Below are positions 17,590-24,747 of a DNA stretch of 24,747 bases, piece after piece; position 1 is the first letter of the stretch; each line of letters begins with the position of its first letter. Location: contig NZ_CP033004.1 of assembly GCF_005080745.1 (NCBI RefSeq), positions 259,815 through 284,561 of the forward strand, given 5' to 3'. The position numbers were made by a program, and so were the translations under genes. Origin of the DNA: Buchnera aphidicola (Melaphis rhois) (GTDB lineage: Bacteria; Pseudomonadota; Gammaproteobacteria; Enterobacterales; Enterobacteriaceae). Under the pieces are notes generated by a model. It saw nothing but the letters and a program-made list of their open reading frames with translations. It was not told the origin of the DNA and searched no databases.

Positions 17590-19383
17590 TTAATTAATTT
17601 TATTGCTTAAAACAGATAAAAATACTTCTTTTGGTATATTTATATTACCTATTTTTTTCATTTTCTTTTTTCCAATTTTCTGTTTTTCTAATAATTTTTT
17701 TTTCCTTGTTACATCTCCTCCATAACATTTAGCTAATACATTTTTTCTTACTTGTTTTATAGTTGATCTTGCTATGATTTTTGTACCTACCATAGCTTGA
17801 ATAACAACATTAAATTGATGTCTGGGAATCAATAATTTCATTTTTTCTATTATTTCACGTGCTTGAATTATTGATTTTTTTTTATGAACAATTAATGACA
17901 AAACATCTATTTTTTTGTAATTAACTAATATATCTAATCGTTGCATATCAGCAGTTCTATACGAATCAAAATCATATTCTAACGAGGCATATCCCCTAGA
18001 TTCAGATTTTAGACAATCAAAAAAGTTTAATATTATTTCTGACATGGGAATATCGTAGTATAGCAATACTTGATTTTCATAATATATTAAATCTTTTTGT
18101 ACACCTCTTTTTTTCGAACATAATAGTAATATATTTCCTAAATATTTAATTGGAAGTAGGATTTTACATTTAGCAATAGGTTCTTGAATGTTCTTTATTG
18201 CATTTGACTTTGGAAATTTAGATGGAGAATCAAGAAAAATAATTTTATTGTTAGATGTATTGATTTTGTATACAACAGTAGGTGCGGTAAATATTATTTC
18301 AAGATTATATTCTCTTTCTAATCTAGCATGTATAATTTCCATATGCAATAATCCTAAAAAACCACATCTAAACCCAAATCCTAGTGCAATAGAATTTTCA
18401 GGCTCATAAAATAAAGATGAATCATTTAAACTAAGTTTTCCTAAAGCATCTCTAAATACATTAAATTTATGCGGATTTATAGTAAATAAACCTGCGTAAA
18501 TTTTCGGTTTAATTTTTTTAAAGCCTGGTAACACATATTCTGATGAACTATGAATTGAAGTTAAAGTATCTCCTACCGGAGCTCCAATAATATTTCTAAT
18601 ACCGCAAATAATCCAACCTATTTCTCCACATTCTAGTTTGTCCTTATATATTCGCTTAGGAGTAAAAATGCCTATTTTTTCTACATTATATATTTTTCTT
18701 GTACTCATCACTTTTATTTTAGATTTCTTTGTAAGAACCCCATTTTTTATACAAATTAAAGATACTACTCCTAAATAATTGTCAAACCATGAATCAATAA
18801 TTAACGCTTGAAAATCATTATTAGAACTACCTTTTGGAGGCGAAATATCGCAAACGATTTGTTCTAACAAATTGACTATTCCTATTCCTGTTTTTGCTGA
18901 ACAATGTATAGAATTTTTTGTAGAAATTCCTATTATACTTTCTATATCTTTTTCCACTCGAGTAGGATCAGAGTGGGGTAAATCAATTTTATTTAATACT
19001 GGTATGATATTTAGGTTCATATCTAGTGCTTTGTAACAATGAGACACAGTTTGTGCTTCTACGCCTTGTGCTGAATCTACAATTAGTAAAACACCCTCAC
19101 AAGCATACAAAGAACGCGATACTTCATATGAAAAATCTACATGTCCTGGAGTATCGATAAAATTTAATTTATATTTTTTATTTTGAATTGATGTGTATTG
19201 TATTGAAACACTTTGTGCTTTAATTGTTATTCCTCTTTCTTTTTCTAAATCCATTGAATCTAATATTTGAGAATGCATTTCTCGTTCTGGTAAACCACCG
19301 CAAGTTTGAATTAGTCTATCAGAGATAGTTGATTTTCCGTGGTCGACATGAGCAATAATACAAAAATTTCTTATTTTTTTCAT
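17590..19383 (-). CDS. lepA: Elongation factor 4 (LepA), ribosome-associated GTPase
   Basis: Translational GTPase that acts on ribosomes, with proposed roles in back-translocation, initiation or assembly. The product is 597 residues (E. coli 599). GTPase motifs: AHVDHGKST (G1, residues 10-18), DTPGHVDF (G3) and NKIDLP (G4), followed by SAKTGIG. The LepA-specific C-terminal domain is present ([16 protein letters not shown] near the end). The start ATG at 19383 gives the family N-terminus [16 protein letters not shown], but no good ribosome site precedes it. It is first in the minus-strand cluster and divergent from mnmA across 240 bp of AT-rich DNA where I cannot place a promoter. Confidence 0.97.
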   Translation of the reverse strand: MKKIRNFCIIAHVDHGKSTISDRLIQTCGGLPEREMHSQILDSMDLEKERGITIKAQSVSIQYTSIQNKKYKLNFIDTPGHVDFSYEVSRSLYACEGVLLIVDSAQGVEAQTVSHCYKALDMNLNIIPVLNKIDLPHSDPTRVEKDIESIIGISTKNSIHCSAKTGIGIVNLLEQIVCDISPPKGSSNNDFQALIIDSWFDNYLGVVSLICIKNGVLTKKSKIKVMSTRKIYNVEKIGIFTPKRIYKDKLECGEIGWIICGIRNIIGAPVGDTLTSIHSSSEYVLPGFKKIKPKIYAGLFTINPHKFNVFRDALGKLSLNDSSLFYEPENSIALGFGFRCGFLGLLHMEIIHARLEREYNLEIIFTAPTVVYKINTSNNKIIFLDSPSKFPKSNAIKNIQEPIAKCKILLPIKYLGNILLLCSKKRGVQKDLIYYENQVLLYYDIPMSEIILNFFDCLKSESRGYASLEYDFDSYRTADMQRLDILVNYKKIDVLSLIVHKKKSIIQAREIIEKMKLLIPRHQFNVVIQAMVGTKIIARSTIKQVRKNVLAKCYGGDVTRKKKLLEKQKIGKKKMKKIGNINIPKEVFLSVLSNKIN

Positions 19384-19623
19384 TAAGTTTAGAATAAGCC
19401 TGTTATGTAATTAATTAATTTCATTATTTTAAATTATGTTAATTTAATGTAGAGTATAATAAACATACTTTATTATTTATTCATTACGATAATACTAATT
19501 AACATTTAGTTAAATTATATTATAACAATTAATGAATGCTATTAACAATTTTATTTAAATTAAAACTAAAAAAATTCATATGATGTTTAATAAAAAATTA
19601 TTTAACTTTAAAAAATACTTTAT

Positions 19624-20733
19624 ATGCTAAAATTAAAAAAGAAAGTTGTCTTAGCTATGTCTGGAGGCGTAGATTCTTCTGTATCTGCATGGATTTTAAA
19701 ACAACAAAATTATCGAGTAGAAGGACTATTTATGAAGAATTGGGATGAAGATGATAACAACGTTTATTGTTCTGCAGAAAAAGACTTAGAAGATACCGAA
19801 AATGTATGCAAGAAATTAGGAATTAGATTAAATAAAGTTAATTTTTCTCATGAATATTGGGAAAAAGTGTTTAAAATATTTATAAGAGAATATCAGTTGG
19901 GTAGAACACCAAATCCTGATATATTATGTAATAAAGAAATAAAATTTAAAGCGTTCTACGAATTCGCTATTAATAATCTCGGAGCAGATTTTATTGCTAC
20001 CGGGCACTACGTTCGAAATAAAAATTTTAACGCATCGTCATTACTATTGCGTGGAATTGATGCTGATAAAGATCAAAGTTATTTTTTATATACTATTAAC
20101 AAACGCATTCTTAATAAATGTTTATTTCCATTAGGAGAATTAACAAAAGAAATTGTTCGAAAAATTGCTAAACAGTTGAATTTAAGTGTTTATAATAAAA
20201 AAAGTTCGACTGGAATTTGTTTTATTAATCCTAAAAATATTAATAATTTTTTAAATATGTATATTCCTAAAAAAAAAGGAAATATAGTTACTGCTTCTGG
20301 TCATGTATTAGGAGAACATAATGGATTAACGTATTATACTTTAGGTCAAAGAAAAGGATTAGGTATTGGAGGACTGTCAGGAATTAAAAATATTCCATGG
20401 TATGTAATAGAAAAAGATGTCATTCATAATTCTTTAATTGTAGCCCAGGGTATAAATAATTGTTATTTAATGTCTATAGGGTTAATAGTACATCAATTAT
20501 ATTGGATAAACGACATAAATTTAAATAATCCTTTTTTTTGTTCAGTAAAAATACGGTATCGACATAAGGATATTTCGTGTAAAATATTCTTATATAAAGA
20601 AAAACTTGTTAAAGTATTATTTCAACATCCAGTTTCATCAATAACTCCTGGACAATCTGCAGTATTTTATTTGTCGGAATTGTGTCTTGGAGGTGGGATA
20701 ATTAAAGAAAGATTACCTATTTTAAAGCTATAA
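19624..20733 (+). CDS. mnmA: tRNA-specific 2-thiouridylase MnmA
   Basis: Adds sulfur to U34 of the Lys, Glu and Gln tRNAs, using sulfur relayed from IscS through TusE. The product is 369 residues (E. coli 368). The ATP-binding P-loop is AMSGGVDSSVSA (about residues 11-22), and the two catalytic cysteines lie in PNPDILCNKEIKF and SSTGICFI. The block DKDQSYFLY is also present. The C-terminal beta barrel ends GGGIIKERLP. ATG 19624 has no clear ribosome site. An A9 tract near 20270 stays in frame. It heads mnmA-hflD-purB, the same order as E. coli. Confidence 0.97.
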   Translation: MLKLKKKVVLAMSGGVDSSVSAWILKQQNYRVEGLFMKNWDEDDNNVYCSAEKDLEDTENVCKKLGIRLNKVNFSHEYWEKVFKIFIREYQLGRTPNPDILCNKEIKFKAFYEFAINNLGADFIATGHYVRNKNFNASSLLLRGIDADKDQSYFLYTINKRILNKCLFPLGELTKEIVRKIAKQLNLSVYNKKSSTGICFINPKNINNFLNMYIPKKKGNIVTASGHVLGEHNGLTYYTLGQRKGLGIGGLSGIKNIPWYVIEKDVIHNSLIVAQGINNCYLMSIGLIVHQLYWINDINLNNPFFCSVKIRYRHKDISCKIFLYKEKLVKVLFQHPVSSITPGQSAVFYLSELCLGGGIIKERLPILKL

Positions 20734-20761
20734 TATAGCATCATTTTAGGAAATTATAATT

Positions 20762-21397
20762 GTGGACAAAAATTTTTATTCAATTATTTTGTCTTTTTCA
20801 GGAATATGTCAATCTGTTGCCCTCGTATGCCAATTATCTGAAACTGGAAGTTGTAGTGATAGTGAATTCAAAATTAGCATTAATAGTATATTAGAAATTA
20901 ATCCAAAAACTACGTTGTCCGTATATGGTAATTCGGAAAAAAACTTACAGTTAGGTATAAAAACATTATTATCTTTATTAAATAATGCTAATAGTTATAA
21001 TACATCAGGAAAAATATTGCGTTATATTTTAAGCATAACGCTATTAGAGAAAAAGTTGAAAAGAAATATTGTTTATCAAAACATGTTATATACACGAATT
21101 TCTGAATTAATTAAAAATAATTTAAAGGAATATTATTCGTATGATACGTTAACAGATAAATTATCACAAATATATTTAGATGTTATAAGTAGACTAGGAT
21201 CACGTATTCAAGTGTTTGGATCTCAAACAATATTAAAAAATATATTAGTGCAAAACAAGATTCGTTGTGTATTATTTTCAGGAATTCGTTCTGCTGTTTT
21301 ATGGAAACAAGTTGGTGGTAATTTTTTTCAATTCATTTTTTTTAGAAATCAAATTTATAATCAAGCTAATGATTTATTTAAAAAGTTTTTTTATTAA
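20762..21397 (+). CDS. hflD: HflD homologue (YcfC family)
   Basis: A 211-residue protein (E. coli 213) matching HflD/YcfC, a peripheral inner-membrane protein. In E. coli it is known for binding lambda CII and modulating its degradation; the role in a phage-free symbiont is unclear. Alignment blocks include SGICQSVALV near the start, GKILRYILSI..LE.KL, YLDVISRLGSRIQV.GSQ and IRCVLFSGIRSAVLWKQVGG near the C-terminus. The start is GTG 20762 with AGGA about ten bases upstream; no nearer ATG fits. It sits between mnmA (28 bp) and purB (54 bp) in a likely operon, and its survival in so reduced a genome suggests a housekeeping function tied to these neighbours (inference). Confidence 0.93.
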   Translation: MDKNFYSIILSFSGICQSVALVCQLSETGSCSDSEFKISINSILEINPKTTLSVYGNSEKNLQLGIKTLLSLLNNANSYNTSGKILRYILSITLLEKKLKRNIVYQNMLYTRISELIKNNLKEYYSYDTLTDKLSQIYLDVISRLGSRIQVFGSQTILKNILVQNKIRCVLFSGIRSAVLWKQVGGNFFQFIFFRNQIYNQANDLFKKFFY

Positions 21398-21451
21398 ATT
21401 TTTGACAATAAATTCAAAATTTATGAATATTTTTAAAAAGGCAAATAAATT

Positions 21452-22840
21452 ATGATATTATCATCTCTTACTGCTATTTCACCTATTGATGGTCGTTATA
21501 GTAATCATACTACTAAATTACGTGATATTTTTAGTGAATACGCATTCTTGAAATTTCGTGTAAAAATTGAATTGTTATGGTTAAAAAAGTTATTAACGTT
21601 GAATGAAATACAAATTTCTTTAAAAGAAAATGAAATGATTAATTATCATCTTGATGAAATTATAAATAACTTTAGTGAAAATGATGCACAAAACATAAAA
21701 AAGTTAGAAAAAACTATTAGTCATGATGTTAAATCTATAGAGTATTTTTTAAAAGACAAGTTGTTAAAAATATTAGGTAAACATCGAATTATAAATTTTG
21801 TACATTTTTCTTGTACTTCAGAAGATATAAACAACTTGGCTTATTCTTTAATGTTAAAAACTGCTAGAGATAAAATTATTATACCAATATGGGAAAACAT
21901 AATAAAAGAGATAAAGAAAATTATATCTAATTATTATAACTTTCCTATTTTGTCTCGTACTCATGGTCAACCAGCTACTCCGTCGACTATAGGAAAAGAA
22001 ATGGTTAATTTTTCTTATAGGTTAGAACGTCAACTTAAACAATTGAAACAGATTAACTTATTAGGAAAAATTAATGGTTCTACAGGAAATTATAATGCGC
22101 ATTTTTCTGCTTATCCTAATATAAACTGGCATAAAGTTAGTCAAGATTTTGTTACGTCTCTTGGATTAGTTTGGAATCCTTATACCACTCAAATTGAACC
22201 TCACGATTATATTTCTGAATTTTTTAGTTGTATAGCTAGAGTTAATATAATTTTAATTAATTTAAATCAGGATATGTGGGGATATATTTCATTAAATTAT
22301 TTTATTCAGAAAAATAATTCTAATGAAGTTGGTTCTTCTGTTATGCCTCATAAGATAAATCCTATAAATTTTGAAAATTCTGAAGGAAATTTAGGATTGT
22401 CAAATGCTATAATAAATCATTTTGTTAATAAATTGCCAATTTCTCGTTGGCAAAGAGATTTAAGTGATTCTACAGTATTAAGAAATATGGGAGTAGCAAT
22501 AGCTTATTCAATCATTGCATATGATTCTCTTATATCTGGAATTCAAAAAATAAGAGTAAACGAAGTGCAATTATTAGAAGATTTAGACAAGCATTGGGAA
22601 ATATTAGCAGAACCTATTCATACTGTTATGTGTAAATATGGAATACCAAATTCTTATGATCAACTAAAGTTATTGACTAGAGGAAATAAAATTAATTCAG
22701 CTATAATTCATAGTTACATAAATAGCTTAACTATTCCAGAAAAAGAAAAAATACAACTTATTCAACTAACACCAATGAATTATTTAGGTTTATCAACAAA
22801 ATTAGCAAAAAATTTTAAAAATCAAAAATATTATGAATAA
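21452..22840 (+). CDS. purB: Adenylosuccinate lyase
   Basis: Cleaves adenylosuccinate to AMP and fumarate, and SAICAR to AICAR and fumarate. The product is 462 residues (E. coli 456). The fumarase/aspartase-superfamily signature SSVMPHKINPINFENSEG carries the catalytic Ser loop, and SRTHGQPATPSTIGKE supplies the catalytic His. The TSEDINN block is also present. The ATG at 21452 follows AAAAGG. In this kind of genome most of the early purine pathway is usually absent, so the main use is probably IMP-to-AMP conversion, with possible handling of SAICAR/AICAR linked to histidine synthesis (inference). Confidence 0.97.
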   Translation: MILSSLTAISPIDGRYSNHTTKLRDIFSEYAFLKFRVKIELLWLKKLLTLNEIQISLKENEMINYHLDEIINNFSENDAQNIKKLEKTISHDVKSIEYFLKDKLLKILGKHRIINFVHFSCTSEDINNLAYSLMLKTARDKIIIPIWENIIKEIKKIISNYYNFPILSRTHGQPATPSTIGKEMVNFSYRLERQLKQLKQINLLGKINGSTGNYNAHFSAYPNINWHKVSQDFVTSLGLVWNPYTTQIEPHDYISEFFSCIARVNIILINLNQDMWGYISLNYFIQKNNSNEVGSSVMPHKINPINFENSEGNLGLSNAIINHFVNKLPISRWQRDLSDSTVLRNMGVAIAYSIIAYDSLISGIQKIRVNEVQLLEDLDKHWEILAEPIHTVMCKYGIPNSYDQLKLLTRGNKINSAIIHSYINSLTIPEKEKIQLIQLTPMNYLGLSTKLAKNFKNQKYYE

Positions 22841-22960
22841 TATTTGTATTTTAAATTATTTTATATAGATCGTTATTAATATAAAAACTACAAAAAAATT
22901 GAAAGATACGATATAATTTAATTAATTTTTTAAATTTAATAGGATAAATAAAGATTATTT

Positions 22961-23102
22961 ATGTATCCACTTCAACTATTAAAAAAAAAACTCTTTCGAT
23001 AGTAAACGTTGTTTGTTTAATAATGTTACTTTCTGGTTTCTATAACTTAAAAAAAAACATGAAATTCATTACAAGAAAAATATTTGTCACAATTATTGCT
23101 CA
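22961..23102 (+). pseudogene. Frame-broken signal-peptide region of mltE
   Basis: Three short frames here join into one plausible mltE leader if one A is added at each of two poly(A) tracts. ATG 22961 opens MYPLQLLKKK and reaches a stop after the A10 run (22981-22990). The next frame gives a hydrophobic stretch, VNVVCLIMLLSGFYN (23005-23046), very like the E. coli lipoprotein leader LIVLLAGCSS. After the A9 run (23049-23057), the third frame runs straight into the mltE ORF. The lipobox Cys would be Phe (LSGF). AGGA at 22941 is rather far from ATG 22961. The remaining bases after purB (22841-22960) show nothing recognisable. Confidence 0.5.
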
Positions 23103-23618
23103 ATGAGATTGATGAAACCTTGGTTTAAGATTATTAAACAATCTTCAAAAAAGTATAACGTTGATTCTAAATTAATTGAATCAATTATTTGTATTGAATC
23201 ATCCGGACATATTCAAGCTACTAGTAGTTCTAATGCTATTGGATTAATGCAGATTAAACCTTATAGTGCAGGTAAAGAAGTATATCATTTTAAGGGAAGA
23301 TCGGGTCAACCATCTATTTATGATTTATATGATCCTAAAATTAATATTGATATAGGAACAGCATACATTCATATCTTACAATGTCAAGGTTTAAAAGGAA
23401 TCAATAATAAAGAAATATTAAGATATGCTACGATTGTAGCATACGTAAATGGCACAAATGCATTATTAAAAACTTTTTCTCATGACAAAAAAAAAGCAAT
23501 AAAAAGAATAAATAAAATGAAAAAAAAAGAATTTTTTAGTCATATTAAAAGAAAGCATCCAGACTTACAAGCTTGGAAGTATCTTGAAAAAGTAATGATT
23601 ATTTATAATTTAATATAG
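23103..23618 (+). CDS. mltE: Membrane-bound lytic murein transglycosylase E, catalytic domain
   Basis: Endolytic lysozyme-like enzyme that cleaves peptidoglycan glycan strands to 1,6-anhydromuropeptides; in E. coli an outer-membrane lipoprotein (203 residues). This frame gives 171 residues covering the whole SLT domain. The catalytic Glu is in SIICIESSGH, followed by SNAIGLMQIKPYSAGKEVY, the GTAYIHIL block, AYVNGTNALL.TFS and HIKRKHP near the C-terminus. Without the upstream region it has no signal peptide or lipobox, so if translation starts at ATG 23103 (no ribosome site) the enzyme would remain in the cytoplasm. An A9 run inside the gene (near 23488) is in frame. It is followed after 85 bp by fabI. 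E. coli calls the same gene emtA. Confidence 0.88.
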   Translation: MRLMKPWFKIIKQSSKKYNVDSKLIESIICIESSGHIQATSSSNAIGLMQIKPYSAGKEVYHFKGRSGQPSIYDLYDPKINIDIGTAYIHILQCQGLKGINNKEILRYATIVAYVNGTNALLKTFSHDKKKAIKRINKMKKKEFFSHIKRKHPDLQAWKYLEKVMIIYNLI

Positions 23619-23655
23619 CTAGAATAGATTTTAAAATAGTTTACCTCATCATTAA

Positions 23656-23684
23656 AATTTATATCATTTAACAAGATATAAATT
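23656..23684 (+). repeat. Inverted repeat between mltE and fabI
   Basis: AATTTATATC (23656-23665) is the exact complement of GATATAAATT (23675-23684) with a nine-base loop, followed by ATTTTA. It lies 37 bases after the mltE stop and 19 before the fabI start. It could be a weak terminator for mltE or a hairpin in the fabI leader. The stem has a single G-C pair, so chance in AT-rich DNA is possible. Confidence 0.35.
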
Positions 23685-23703
23685 ATTTTACGGGATTTAT
23701 TTT

Positions 23704-24489
23704 ATGGGATTTATGAAAGGTAAAAAAATTTTAATCACTGGAATAGCTAATCGATATTCTATTGCTTTTGGTATAGCAAAAGCTATGCATGCTCAAAATG
23801 CTACATTAGCATTGACATATCATTTAGACAAAGTAAAGGAACGTGTCTTTTCATTAGCTAAAGAACTAGGAATAAGTATAGTGTTTCCTTGTGATGTATC
23901 TAGCGATGAAAGTATTAAGAATTTATTTGTAAATATATCAAAAAAATGGAGAAAATTTGATGGATTCGTTCATGCTATTGCATTTTCTCCAAAAAAACAA
24001 ATGTCTGGAGATTATGTTAATAACATAACTAGAAGCGATTTTTCTCGTGTTCATGATATTAGTTCGTATAGTTTTGTTGGTATGGCTAAAGAATGCCGAT
24101 CAATGTTAAAAAAGAATTCTTCTTTGTTAACTTTAAGTTATATAGGTTCTAAACAAGCAATACCTAATTATAATATTATGGGTGTTGCAAAGGCTTCTTT
24201 AGAATCTAATGTAAGATATATGGCTAATAGCATGGGTATTGACAGTATTCGTGTTAATGCAATTTCATCTGCTCCTATCAAAACTGTATCTTCATGTGGA
24301 ATTAAAAATTTTCGAAAGATGTCAAAATTTAGTAAAATTATTACTCCTTATAGTCATCCAGTTACTATTCACGATATAGGTAATACTGCAGCATTTTTAT
24401 GTTCAAATTTATCTAAAGGTATTACTGGACAAACAATTTATGTAGATGGTGGTTTTAATATTACTGCTATGAATAGGTTAAATCCTTAA
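23704..24489 (+). CDS. fabI: Enoyl-[acyl-carrier-protein] reductase (NADH), FabI
   Basis: Catalyses the last reduction of each fatty-acid elongation cycle. The product is 261 residues (E. coli 262) and aligns without gaps over the first ~165. It is a short-chain dehydrogenase-type reductase: nucleotide-binding motif TGIANRYSIAFGIA (12-25), and catalytic Tyr146, Tyr156 and Lys163 present in LTLSYIG and IPNYNIMGVAK. At position 93, where E. coli has Gly, this protein has Ala (HAIAFSP, codon GCA). Changes at Gly93 give diazaborine or triclosan resistance in E. coli. The DNA just upstream (ACGGGATT) offers a poor ribosome site. The downstream E. coli neighbour rnb is not seen before the window ends. 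Confidence 0.97.
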   Translation: MGFMKGKKILITGIANRYSIAFGIAKAMHAQNATLALTYHLDKVKERVFSLAKELGISIVFPCDVSSDESIKNLFVNISKKWRKFDGFVHAIAFSPKKQMSGDYVNNITRSDFSRVHDISSYSFVGMAKECRSMLKKNSSLLTLSYIGSKQAIPNYNIMGVAKASLESNVRYMANSMGIDSIRVNAISSAPIKTVSSCGIKNFRKMSKFSKIITPYSHPVTIHDIGNTAAFLCSNLSKGITGQTIYVDGGFNITAMNRLNP

Positions 24490-24747
24490 AAACTTTAGTA
24501 AATGATTGCTATTTATATGCATTGTAAATATACATCAATTTTAAAACTAGTAGAAAAATTGTTTTAACATTGTGATCATTACATAAATTAGTTATATATT
24601 TTGAGTATTATTAAATGTATTAGTTTGATGCAGCAGTTAACTAAATTGTACTTAACTTTATTTTAATAAAATTTTTTTTGTATTTTATGTTGCAAATATA
24701 TATAAATATTACAGTTAATATTTCATTTCATTATAAATATAGGCTTT
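24490..24747. other. Downstream of fabI: no gene recognised before window end
   Basis: 258 bp of AT-rich DNA with T8 and A-rich stretches, no useful open frame, no RNA gene fold and no convincing promoter. A leader for the next gene may begin here. Confidence 0.5.

Noticed and set aside
21267..21455. Small open frame overlapping the end of hflD
   Set aside because: It is in another frame of hflD, has no ribosome site and runs into the purB start; hflD matches its family to the end.

Overview
The window is a very AT-rich, gene-dense stretch of an insect-endosymbiont chromosome. Gene content, gene order and protein similarity to Escherichia coli point to Buchnera aphidicola or a very close relative, the obligate symbiont of aphids. 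The evidence is: near-collinear gammaproteobacterial genes with almost no accessory DNA, a 16S gene separated from 23S/5S, retained flagellar export genes flhB/flhA without other motility genes here, many poly(A) tracts inside genes, and small islands of E. coli synteny joined by deletions. I cannot assign the aphid host from sequence alone.

Layout. 1-5.4 kb: proS (-), then flhB-flhA (+), which overlap by one base (TAATG), convergent with argS (-). 7.4-9.4 kb: a partial rRNA operon (promoter, boxA, RNase III stem, 16S, tRNA-Ile-GAU, tRNA-Ala-UGC) that stops 6 bp before convergent gloB, with no 23S or 5S. 9.35-11.6 kb: gloB (-), rnhA (-), dnaQ (+), tRNA-Asp-GUC (+), the order and orientation found beside rrnH in E. 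coli. 11.9-14.6 kb: gpt, grpE, rnfH (-), smpB, tadA. 14.6-19.4 kb: the acpS-era-rnc-lepB-lepA cluster on the minus strand. 19.6-22.8 kb: mnmA-hflD-purB (+). 23.1-24.5 kb: mltE and fabI (+). The final 258 bp hold no recognisable gene.

The genes are core functions: aminoacylation (proS, argS), translation and RNA quality control (rrs, three tRNAs, smpB, tadA, mnmA, lepA, era, rnc), replication fidelity (dnaQ, rnhA), protein export and processing (flhB/flhA, lepB), chaperoning (grpE), purine metabolism (gpt, purB), methylglyoxal detoxification (gloB), fatty-acid synthesis (acpS, fabI) and wall remodelling (mltE).

There is no mobile element, CRISPR array, defence locus or new multi-gene system. 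The points of interest are signs of molecular decay and possible rescue. lepB is split by a frameshift at an A10 tract, so the longest ORF lacks the catalytic serine. The signal-peptide region of mltE appears broken at two poly(A) tracts. Two ribonucleases each have an Asp-to-Asn change at a metal-binding position (RNase III D114N, RNase HI D134N). FlhB has NATH in place of the NPTH self-cleavage motif, and FabI has G93A at a drug-resistance position. tRNA-Asp has a perfect consensus sigma-70 promoter, and the junction that removed 23S/5S from the rRNA operon can be placed within a few bases.
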